A stretch of 9,316 nt of DNA from Methylovirgula sp. (GTDB taxonomy: Bacteria; Pseudomonadota; Alphaproteobacteria; Rhizobiales; Beijerinckiaceae), in the NCBI GenBank assembly GCA_025356505.1, contig JANXSV010000080.1, positions 1 through 9,316 on the forward strand. Direction: 5' to 3'. The notes beneath the pieces are model-generated. The model did not search any database. It was not told where the DNA came from and saw only the letters and a list, made by a program, of their open reading frames with translations. A program made the position numbers and the translations under genes. Positions 1 to 6,216 of this stretch are shown here, piece after piece; within the stretch, counting starts at the first letter, position 1, and the number at the start of each line of letters is the position of its first letter.

Positions 1-423
1 ATGCGGGTCCGACTCCAGAATGCCACCTGGCTCGGCCTGAAAATCATACCACTGCAACCAGTCAACCGTTTTGATCCAGCCCGTGATCGACAAACGGCAC
101 TTGCCATCGTCTGAAATCAGCAGCGGCATATCGCCCTTTACGGTTTTTTCCACAAAAGGATCATCATCCCCGGTTTGCAGAATTTTTTCGATCGACACGT
201 CAAGCGCCTGTGCCAGCCGCCATATGGTCGCCAGGGTCGGGTTTGTCTCGTTCCGTTCAATCTGGCTGATGATGCTTTTTGCCACGCCGGATTGGTCCGA
301 CAGCTCCGAAAGAGACAAGTTGAGCGCCTTGCGCAGCCGCTGCACGCTCTTGCCAAGTTGCCCGCTAAGCGCAGTCGCGCCCGCCTCCAAAACCTTGACC
401 CTATCTCTGCCTTCAACACCCAT
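1..423 (-). CDS. XRE-family transcriptional regulator with C-terminal cupin domain (partial, C-terminus off the left edge)
   Basis: DNA-binding regulator of the HTH-XRE plus cupin_2 architecture, a class in which the cupin senses a small ligand and the HTH binds operator DNA. The reading frame is open from an ATG at 421-423 to base 1, giving 141 residues. The helix-turn-helix covers about residues 24-80, with LSLSELSDQSGVAKSIISQI as the HTH core and IERNETNPTLATIWRLAQAL following. The start of the cupin is visible from about residue 105 and contains WLQWYDF, EPGG and LES.PH; its remaining strands are missing. A purine-rich GAGG lies 11 bases before the ATG, an acceptable but not strong ribosome site. 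The gene lies 97 bases downstream of the DMT permease on the same strand, so it may control that transporter and itself (inference). The effector is unknown. Confidence 0.9.
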   Translation of the reverse strand, partial: MGVEGRDRVKVLEAGATALSGQLGKSVQRLRKALNLSLSELSDQSGVAKSIISQIERNETNPTLATIWRLAQALDVSIEKILQTGDDDPFVEKTVKGDMPLLISDDGKCRLSITGWIKTVDWLQWYDFQAEPGGILESDPH

Positions 424-479
424 GATGCACCCTGCCTCAAACGCTTCTCCGGAACGCCGCCCTCACCCTAGCCAACTCC

Positions 480-495
480 GTTCGATATTACGAAC
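480..495. promoter_or_regulatory. Inverted repeat GTTCG-N6-CGAAC, candidate operator
   Basis: The 16 bases GTTCGATATTACGAAC form a near-perfect palindrome (6 of 8 pairs match), centred 64 bases upstream of the XRE/cupin regulator start and lying just past the permease stop. Regulators of this class bind short palindromes of this size and often control their own gene, so an autoregulatory operator is plausible. I see no convincing -35/-10 pair around it, and binding is inference only. It differs from the alphaproteobacterial LexA box, which is a direct repeat of GTTC. Confidence 0.35.
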
Positions 496-520
496 AAAAA
501 TGACAACTTCGCCAGCCCTT

Positions 521-1513
521 TCAGGTCGTTTCAGGTACACTGCGCAGCAGCCCCAAGCGGTGCTCCCGCCAGATCACAAAAACGCCGGACACGATAACGA
601 TACCCGCTCCGATGACAATGAAACGCGATGGCAGATCGCCGAAAACCAGATATCCGGTGATAACCGCCCATATCATCGCGGTATAATCAAACGCCGCCAC
701 CACAGAGGCGTCAGCGCGGCGATAAGACTCCGTCATAGCAATCTGCGCAGTACCGCCCAAAACGCCCATGGCGCTCAGCCGCGCCACATCCGCCATCGGC
801 GGCCAAACCCACACCTGTCCGCGCGACAAAACAGGAAATATCAGCGGCAAAAACCAGCTCAAAGCACCAAGCACTGTGGTCAGCAACGAGAAATAAAATA
901 CGATCGCCCCAGTCTGTTCGCTTTTGGTCAAGCGCCGTGTTTGCGTCATTGCGCCTGCCGCGCAAACAGCGCCAATCAGCGCAAGTGTCGAGCCCAGCGC
1001 CCGCGACGGGCCCTCGACTGCGCCCCCGCCCAAATGTTCATAAAGCATGACCATGACGCCAACAAAGCCGACGCCAACCGCACTCCAGCGATAGGCCCTG
1101 ACGCGCTCTTTCAATATCCACGCAGCCAGCGCAACGCCGATAAGCGGCGTGGCAAAGCCAATGGCCACAACATCCGCCAGAGGCAAAAACGCGAGCGCCG
1201 CAAAGCCGAAGAACATTCCTCCCGAGCCGATAAGCCCGCGCAGCAGATGGCCGAACGGCCTATTTGTCGCGATTCCGGCGGGAAATTCCCCGCGCCAGTG
1301 CAGCCAGAAAATCAGCACCAACAAAGCAGGCCACGATCGGAAGAACACGATCTCACCCGTTGGAAATGTTGCTGATTCGGCGCGCCCCAAAGCGTTCATC
1401 AGCGTGAACAGCAGTGTTGAGAGAATTTTAAGCCCGATCCCACCCAGCAAAATGCCAATTCTCCCGAAAAGCGCCCGGATTTTCCAAAGAGTAGCACCCG
1501 GAACATCTGTCAC
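521..1513 (-). CDS. DMT superfamily (EamA) inner-membrane transporter
   Basis: A 330-residue permease with two tandem EamA units (about residues 27-158 and 173-316) and about ten hydrophobic helices, the standard DMT layout and length. Visible marks are the first-unit FATPLIGVALAAWILKERV, typical of the EamA helix 4/loop region, and the second-unit MTESYRRADASVVAAFDYTAMIW region. The family includes exporters of amino acids and metabolites and some vitamin importers; the substrate cannot be read from this sequence. The start used is a GTG at 1511-1513 with only a weak GGTGAT upstream. An in-frame TTG at residue 22 is preceded by a better GGGAGA about 9 bases away, so the true protein may begin at the first helix. 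It is transcribed towards the XRE/cupin regulator and diverges from the phosphoesterase gene. Confidence 0.9.
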   Translation of the reverse strand: MTDVPGATLWKIRALFGRIGILLGGIGLKILSTLLFTLMNALGRAESATFPTGEIVFFRSWPALLVLIFWLHWRGEFPAGIATNRPFGHLLRGLIGSGGMFFGFAALAFLPLADVVAIGFATPLIGVALAAWILKERVRAYRWSAVGVGFVGVMVMLYEHLGGGAVEGPSRALGSTLALIGAVCAAGAMTQTRRLTKSEQTGAIVFYFSLLTTVLGALSWFLPLIFPVLSRGQVWVWPPMADVARLSAMGVLGGTAQIAMTESYRRADASVVAAFDYTAMIWAVITGYLVFGDLPSRFIVIGAGIVIVSGVFVIWREHRLGLLRSVPETT

Positions 1514-1581
1514 ATCACCGCAATATGAAACTGCTTACTCAATTCAGAGCCTTATACACGCTGTTGCAAAAAATACTCGCC

Positions 1582-1585
1582 GGGA
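1582..1585 (+). promoter_or_regulatory. Ribosome binding site supporting the 1594 start
   Basis: GGGA lies 8 bases before the ATG at 1594. The upstream in-frame ATG at 1525 has no purine-rich site and would leave only 11 bases between two divergent genes, so this site favours the shorter phosphoesterase. Confidence 0.5.
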
Positions 1586-1593
1586 ATACGCGC

Positions 1594-2412
1594 ATGGCCG
1601 CAGAAAAAACCACTCATTACCGCACGTTGTTTCTGTCCGACTTGCATCTTGGCTCGAAGGGTGCCCAAGCCGAATTGGTCCTAGACTTCCTGAAATGGAA
1701 CGACGCCGACACCATTTTTTTGGTCGGCGATATCATCGACGGCTGGCGGCTCAAATCCGGCTGGTATTGGCCGCAAAGCCACAATGACGTCGTCCAGAAA
1801 TTGCTGCGCAAATCCCGCAAGGGCACCAAAATGGTCTATATTCCCGGCAACCATGATGAATTTGCCCGTCAATTTGTCGAACATAGCTTCGGCGGCATCG
1901 AAATCCTGCGCCGCACCACGCATAAAGCCGCCAACGGTAAAACCTACTTGATCATGCACGGCGATGAGTTTGATCTTGTGGTGCGCAATGCCAAATGGCT
2001 GGCCTATCTTGGCGATTGGGCCTATGATTTGGCGATATTTCTCAACACCCAGTACAATTTTTTCCGTCGCAAACTCGGCTTCCCCTATTGGTCATTCTCG
2101 GCGTGGGCAAAACTGAAGGTCAAGAAAGCAGTGAATTTCATCGGCTCTTTTGAGGTGGCTCTAGCCGAAGAAGCCCGCAAATATGGGACCGATGGCATCA
2201 TCTGCGGCCACATCCACCACGCAACCATCCGCGATATTGAGGGCATAACGTATATAAACACCGGCGATTTTGTCGAATCCTGCACCGCCATAGCCGAACA
2301 TGCCGATGGCCGAATGGAAATTCTGCATTGGATGGAGACGCGGCGGGATGATATTGCCGTCGCTGAGCCCACGCCAATCTCCCTCCCCGGCGCGACAGTA
2401 CACGCCGCTTGA
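1594..2412 (+). CDS. Calcineurin-like metallophosphoesterase, LpxH/UDP-2,3-diacylglucosamine diphosphatase-like (COG2908 type)
   Basis: A 272-residue metal-dependent phosphoesterase. All metal-binding signatures are present: SDLHLGS (D16, H18), VGDIIDG (D46), PGNHDEF (N86, H87, D88), MHGDEFD (H122) and CGHIHHA (H206, H208). By family, LpxH-type enzymes cleave UDP-2,3-diacylglucosamine to lipid X in lipid A synthesis. Alphaproteobacteria usually use the unrelated LpxI for that step, so this paralogue may act on another nucleotide-linked or phosphorylated lipid (inference). The frame continues upstream to an ATG at 1525, but the extra 23 residues are not conserved-looking and lack a ribosome site. 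No signal peptide or membrane helix is seen; the enzyme should be cytoplasmic or peripheral at the inner membrane. The next gene, 13 bases downstream, is a GT4 glycosyltransferase, pointing to an envelope glycolipid role. Confidence 0.9.
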   Translation: MAAEKTTHYRTLFLSDLHLGSKGAQAELVLDFLKWNDADTIFLVGDIIDGWRLKSGWYWPQSHNDVVQKLLRKSRKGTKMVYIPGNHDEFARQFVEHSFGGIEILRRTTHKAANGKTYLIMHGDEFDLVVRNAKWLAYLGDWAYDLAIFLNTQYNFFRRKLGFPYWSFSAWAKLKVKKAVNFIGSFEVALAEEARKYGTDGIICGHIHHATIRDIEGITYINTGDFVESCTAIAEHADGRMEILHWMETRRDDIAVAEPTPISLPGATVHAA

Positions 2413-2425
2413 GTTTGTTCACACA

Positions 2426-3472
2426 ATGCACATTCTGATCGCAACCGACGCATGGCTTCCGCAGGTTAACGGCGTGGTGCAAAGCCTGCTGAACATGTCG
2501 CGCGCGGCAGAGGCTCACGGCGCGACGTTCACCTTCATCACACCGCAGCTGTTCAAAACACTGCCGATGCCCACCTATCCGGACATCCGCATCAGCTTGG
2601 TTACATCCGGCATGATCGGGAAGCTGATAGAAAAATCCGGCGCGGAATTTATTCATATCGCCACCGAAGGGCCGATCGGCCTCGCCACCCGGCGCTATTG
2701 TCTGAAATCAAAACGCCCCTATACCACAAGCTACCACACGCGCTTTCCCGAATATATTGCCGCGCGCGCGCCCTTTCCCATGAACTGGACCTACGCCTTG
2801 CTCCGGCGTTTCCACAATGGCGGCATAGGGACTTTTGTATCCACCATGAGCGTCGAAAATGAGCTCAAAGCGCGCGGATTTAACCGCATCATGCGCTGGT
2901 CGCGCGGCGTTGACCGATCCTTGTTCCACCCTCGCCCTGGAGTGCCAAAAAGCACGAAACCGATATTTCTCTATGTCGGCCGCGTCGCGGTGGAAAAGAA
3001 CATCGAGGCCTTTCTCAAACTCGACCTTCCCGGCACCAAAATTGTCGTCGGCGATGGCCCGGCCCGCAAAACGCTCGAAGCGCAATATGGCAATGCCAAG
3101 TTCCTCGGCGTCAAATCCGGCGAAGACCTCGCACAAATTTACGCCAGCGCCGATGTGTTTTGCTTCCCAAGCCGTACCGACACCTTCGGAATTGTGCTTT
3201 TGGAGGCCCTGGCCAGCGGCCTGCCAGTGGCCGCCTTTCCGGTGCCGGGCCCCTTAGATGTCATCGGCGGCACCAACGCCGGATATTTAAGCGAAAACCT
3301 GCAAGAGGCCTGTTTGAAGGCTTTGCAAATTCCCCGCCAATTCGCGCTGGATCTCGCCAACACCTACACGTGGGACAACAGCGCGCGGCAGTTTCTCGAC
3401 AATCTGCAAAACGCGCGTCGAAGCGGCACTCTGGCTTTACCCGCGGCGCCGGTTGAGACTGTCAGCGGGTGA
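2426..3472 (+). CDS. GT4-family glycosyltransferase (MgtA/SqdX-like, probable alpha-mannosyltransferase type)
   Basis: A 348-residue GT-B glycosyltransferase. It begins with the Rossmann strand and loop MHILIATDAWLPQVNGVVQS typical of GDP-mannose-dependent mannosyltransferases and SqdX-like glycolipid synthases. Other marks are SYHTRFPEY near residue 105, YVGRVAVEKN (183-192), GDGPAR (209-214), and the nucleotide-sugar site SRTDTFGIVLLE, where D252 and E260 stand for the family's E-x7-E motif; Asp at the first position is usual in this subgroup. The start is set at ATG 2426 because the protein then opens exactly at the first beta strand; the frame is open a further 42 codons upstream but overlaps the phosphoesterase and encodes unlikely sequence. 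No clear Shine-Dalgarno is seen in the 13-base gap, so translation may be coupled to the upstream gene. Donor and acceptor are not determinable; a lipid acceptor is likely by context. Confidence 0.9.
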   Translation: MHILIATDAWLPQVNGVVQSLLNMSRAAEAHGATFTFITPQLFKTLPMPTYPDIRISLVTSGMIGKLIEKSGAEFIHIATEGPIGLATRRYCLKSKRPYTTSYHTRFPEYIAARAPFPMNWTYALLRRFHNGGIGTFVSTMSVENELKARGFNRIMRWSRGVDRSLFHPRPGVPKSTKPIFLYVGRVAVEKNIEAFLKLDLPGTKIVVGDGPARKTLEAQYGNAKFLGVKSGEDLAQIYASADVFCFPSRTDTFGIVLLEALASGLPVAAFPVPGPLDVIGGTNAGYLSENLQEACLKALQIPRQFALDLANTYTWDNSARQFLDNLQNARRSGTLALPAAPVETVSG

Positions 3473-3493
3473 GTGTCTCCCGCCGAAACGTCT

Positions 3494-5794
3494 TCAGCGA
3501 TAACCTCCCGCATCCCTGATCGCCTCAAAAATCTTGTGGGGCGTTGCCGGCATGTCCAGCGTTGTGATGCCATAGCCACGGTAGAGCGCGTCAATCACGG
3601 CATTCATCACCGCAGGGCTTGACCCAATCGATCCGGCCTCGCCAGCGCCCTTCAGCCCCATCGGATTTGTGGTCGAGGGCACATTGCGCGTTTCAAAATC
3701 ATAGCTTGGCAGATGATCCGCGCGCGGAAGGGCATAGTCCATCAGGCTCGCGGAAATCAACTGGCCTTCGCCGTCAAAAACCGTGTTTTCCATCAGCGCC
3801 TGACCAATACCCTGGCCGATACCGCCGTGCACCTGACCGGCGAGCAACAGCGGATTGAGCGTCATGCCAAAATCATCGACAAGATGATATCCGACCACAC
3901 TGGTTTCGCCGGTCTGAGGGTCAATCTCCACCTCGCAAATATGCGTGCCATTGGGATAGGTGGCCTCGGGCGGCACAAATTCGGCCGTGGCTTTCAATTT
4001 GGCCTTGCTGGCTTTGGGAGATGCCGCGATTTGGCCATAAGTCACCTGCCGGTCTGTTCCGGCAACCCGGATGGCACCATCCTCGATCTCAAGATCTGTG
4101 ACCGCCGTTTCGAGAATATCAGAGGCAAGATCTTTGAGTTGCTTTACCAGAATGACACTCGCACGCGTCAACATCGCCGCACCCACCGGAATTGACCGCG
4201 ATCCGCCCGTGCCATTGCCGGTCGGGACCTGAACCGAATCGCCCTGTATCAACGCAATTCGCTCCAGCGGCACGTCAAGATAGTGCGCAACCACCTGCGC
4301 ATAGGCTGTTTCATGGCCCTGCCCGTTTGATTGCGTGCCGACACGCATCAAAAATGTACCGTCCGGCCTAAGCTCAACCGAACCTTCCTCGCCATCGCCC
4401 CATGCGGTGCATTCGATGTAGGACGCGATGCCGATACCGCGGAGCTTTCCAGCCTTACTCGCCAGCTTGGCCCGCTTCGAAAATCCGGCATAGTCCGCCT
4501 TCGCCAGCGCTGCCTTCAGCGCTCCGGCAAAATCGCCAACATCATAGGTGCGGTTGGTCAACGTCTCGTAAGGCATCTGCTTCGGCGTGACAAAATTCAG
4601 CGCCCGGATTTTCTCCGGCGGCATCTTCATCTCGCGGGCGCAGGCGTCCACCAGCCGCTCCAGCACATAGGCCGCCTCAGGTCTGCCCGCGCCGCGATAG
4701 GCGTCCACCGGCACTGTATGCGAATAGACGATGCGCGTGCGTCCAAAAAAGCTGCCAATATCATAGCATCCGGTTGCCATGCTCATGCCAAGCCACGGCA
4801 CGTAGGGTGCAAAGGCGGAAAGATAGGCTCCAACGCCGCCCAAAATATCGACCTTCATCGCCAGAAACCGACCGCGCGCGTCCAGCGCCATGTGCGCGGT
4901 CGTGATATTGTCCCGCCCCTGCGCATCGGACACGAAATGCTCCGAGCGATCCGCCACCCATTTCACCGGGCGGCCGATGCGCTTCGCCGCCTCTAACACC
5001 AGCGGATATTCACGATAGACAAAGCCTTTGGTGCCGAAACCGCCGCCGACGTCCGGCGTTTTCACATGCAGCTTCAGCGTGTCAATTTTCAGGATGGTTT
5101 GCGCCACCGTTTTGCGAATACCGTGCACGCCCTGCGAGCCTGTCGTCAGGGTGAAAACATCGCGCTTGGCGTCATATTCGCCGATGGCAGCGCGGGTTTC
5201 CATATAATTAGCAACAACGCGGTTATTCACCACGTCAATGCTGACGACTTTGGCCGCCTTCGCAAAAGCGGCTTCAGTTTTAACCGCATCGCCCATGGAC
5301 GTATCATAGCCGACGTTGCCGGGTACGTCCGGCCACACCTGCGGCGCGCCAACAGCCATCGCGGCGGTGATGCCTGACGCCGCCGGCAAGGAACTATAAG
5401 TCACTTCAAGCAGTTCTGCCGCCTCACGCGCCTCAGCCAGCGTTTCAGCAACGACAAGCGCCACCGCATCGCCCACATGCCGGACAATATCACGCGCCAG
5501 CACCGGGTAATCCGGCAGCACCATGTCAACATCATCGGGGACACCGTTGCAAGGAATTGTCCCGAGATGCGCAAGGTCGGATGCTGTCAAAACCAGCAAG
5601 ACTCCGGGCGCTGCGCGCGCAGCCGCCGTATCACTTATTTTGAACCGCGCATGGGCATGAGGACTGCGCAATACATAGGCGAATGTCGCCCGCTTGGGCT
5701 GGATATCGTCAGTATATTGGCCTTTTCCGGTGATAAAACGCAGATCTTCCACCCGGCGCATCGGCTGACCGATGCCAAATTTCATCACTTTCAT
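3494..5794 (-). CDS. Molybdopterin-binding large subunit of a xanthine dehydrogenase/CoxL-like (form II) hydroxylase
   Basis: A 766-residue molybdenum hydroxylase large subunit, full length for CoxL-type proteins. The N-terminal a/b hammerhead domain is at about residues 18-135 (TGKGQYTDDI, RSPHAHARF). The cofactor-binding domains follow: GGGFGTKG (250-257), the active-site loop AYRGAGR (365-371), GQGHET (491-496) and KGAGEAG with the probable catalytic glutamate E719. AYRGAGR marks form II; true CO dehydrogenases carry AYRCSFR, so CO oxidation is unlikely and hydroxylation of an aldehyde, purine or N-heterocycle is more probable. The substrate is unknown. A clean AGGA lies 7 bases before the ATG. 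It follows the rhodanese by 15 bases in one operon. Oddly, no FAD (CoxM) or 2Fe-2S (CoxS) subunit gene is adjacent: a convergent glycosyltransferase lies downstream and a rhodanese upstream, so partners must be encoded elsewhere or replaced. Confidence 0.95.
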   Translation of the reverse strand: MKVMKFGIGQPMRRVEDLRFITGKGQYTDDIQPKRATFAYVLRSPHAHARFKISDTAAARAAPGVLLVLTASDLAHLGTIPCNGVPDDVDMVLPDYPVLARDIVRHVGDAVALVVAETLAEAREAAELLEVTYSSLPAASGITAAMAVGAPQVWPDVPGNVGYDTSMGDAVKTEAAFAKAAKVVSIDVVNNRVVANYMETRAAIGEYDAKRDVFTLTTGSQGVHGIRKTVAQTILKIDTLKLHVKTPDVGGGFGTKGFVYREYPLVLEAAKRIGRPVKWVADRSEHFVSDAQGRDNITTAHMALDARGRFLAMKVDILGGVGAYLSAFAPYVPWLGMSMATGCYDIGSFFGRTRIVYSHTVPVDAYRGAGRPEAAYVLERLVDACAREMKMPPEKIRALNFVTPKQMPYETLTNRTYDVGDFAGALKAALAKADYAGFSKRAKLASKAGKLRGIGIASYIECTAWGDGEEGSVELRPDGTFLMRVGTQSNGQGHETAYAQVVAHYLDVPLERIALIQGDSVQVPTGNGTGGSRSIPVGAAMLTRASVILVKQLKDLASDILETAVTDLEIEDGAIRVAGTDRQVTYGQIAASPKASKAKLKATAEFVPPEATYPNGTHICEVEIDPQTGETSVVGYHLVDDFGMTLNPLLLAGQVHGGIGQGIGQALMENTVFDGEGQLISASLMDYALPRADHLPSYDFETRNVPSTTNPMGLKGAGEAGSIGSSPAVMNAVIDALYRGYGITTLDMPATPHKIFEAIRDAGGYR

Positions 5795-5809
5795 AGGCTT
5801 ATCCTGATG

Positions 5810-6124
5810 TTAAATTTCGACCGGCTCGCCCGCCGCAACCCAGCCATTAAATCCGGGTGCGAAATGCGTATCCACGTCTGTGCGTCCTGCCGATTGAGCC
5901 ATGGCAAAGGCTGTCTTTGACCGGCTGCCGGAGCGGCAGGATAAAACCACCCGCACGCCCTTGGGCAACATGCCGACATCAAAAGCGGAAAGTGGATTAA
6001 ACAGCGCCTGCGGCATGTGGCCCGCATCCCACTCGATGGCTTCACGCACATCGACCACGACAACAGAACCATCGGCCACGCCGGCCTTCAAATCCTGCAA
6101 ACTTATTTCCTTTGGGCCGCTCAT
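5810..6124 (-). CDS. Single-domain rhodanese-like sulfurtransferase
   Basis: A 104-residue stand-alone rhodanese domain. The CDC25-like start DVREAIEWDAGHMPQALFNP is followed by the active-site loop CRSGSRS with catalytic Cys63, so persulfide chemistry is intact. Such proteins transfer sulfane sulfur from thiosulfate or persulfides to acceptors; the physiological donor and acceptor vary. No signal peptide is seen, so it is cytoplasmic. An AAGGGA site lies 6 bases before the ATG. It sits between a flavin reductase gene (92 bases upstream) and the molybdenum hydroxylase (15 bases downstream). Since xanthine-dehydrogenase-type enzymes need a terminal sulfido ligand on molybdenum, a role in cofactor sulfuration is an attractive but unproven inference. 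A general sulfur-trafficking role is the alternative. Confidence 0.93.
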   Translation of the reverse strand: MSGPKEISLQDLKAGVADGSVVVVDVREAIEWDAGHMPQALFNPLSAFDVGMLPKGVRVVLSCRSGSRSKTAFAMAQSAGRTDVDTHFAPGFNGWVAAGEPVEI

Positions 6125-6216
6125 ATTTTATCCCTTGAAAACTATCCAAGAGACAAAATAGGGCGCGGCAACGCATCAGGCAATCACAATTCGCACCCGC
6201 TGGCGCTATGCTTGGG

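Noticed and set aside
480..495. SOS (LexA) box
   Set aside because: Alphaproteobacterial LexA sites are direct repeats GTTC-N7-GTTC; this one is an inverted repeat with different spacing.
71..1375. Long plus-strand open frame of 434 codons opposite the permease and regulator
   Set aside because: It lies antisense to two well-supported genes, is rich in Arg, Gln, His and Pro in a way typical of the reverse strand of GC-rich coding DNA, and shows no recognisable domain.
1525..1593. Upstream in-frame extension of the phosphoesterase (23 codons)
   Set aside because: No ribosome site is present at the 1525 ATG, and it would leave just 11 bases between divergent genes; the ATG at 1594 has GGGA at 8 bases.
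2300..2425. Upstream in-frame extension of the glycosyltransferase (42 codons)
   Set aside because: It overlaps the end of the phosphoesterase, encodes unstructured-looking sequence, and the family normally starts at the MHILIATD strand.
3465..3483. Hairpin GCGGG...CCCGC at the glycosyltransferase/hydroxylase convergent junction as a terminator
   Set aside because: The stem has only five solid pairs, overlaps the last codons of the glycosyltransferase and is followed by no T-run on either strand.
3494..5794. Aerobic carbon monoxide dehydrogenase large subunit (true CoxL)
   Set aside because: The active-site loop reads AYRGAGR, not the form I AYRCSFR, and coxS and coxM are absent.
6125..6216. 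Possible promoter or small RNA in the 92-base gap between reductase and rhodanese
   Set aside because: I found no convincing -35/-10 pair, hairpin or T-tract; the best candidate, TTGCCG with a weak downstream hexamer, is not persuasive.
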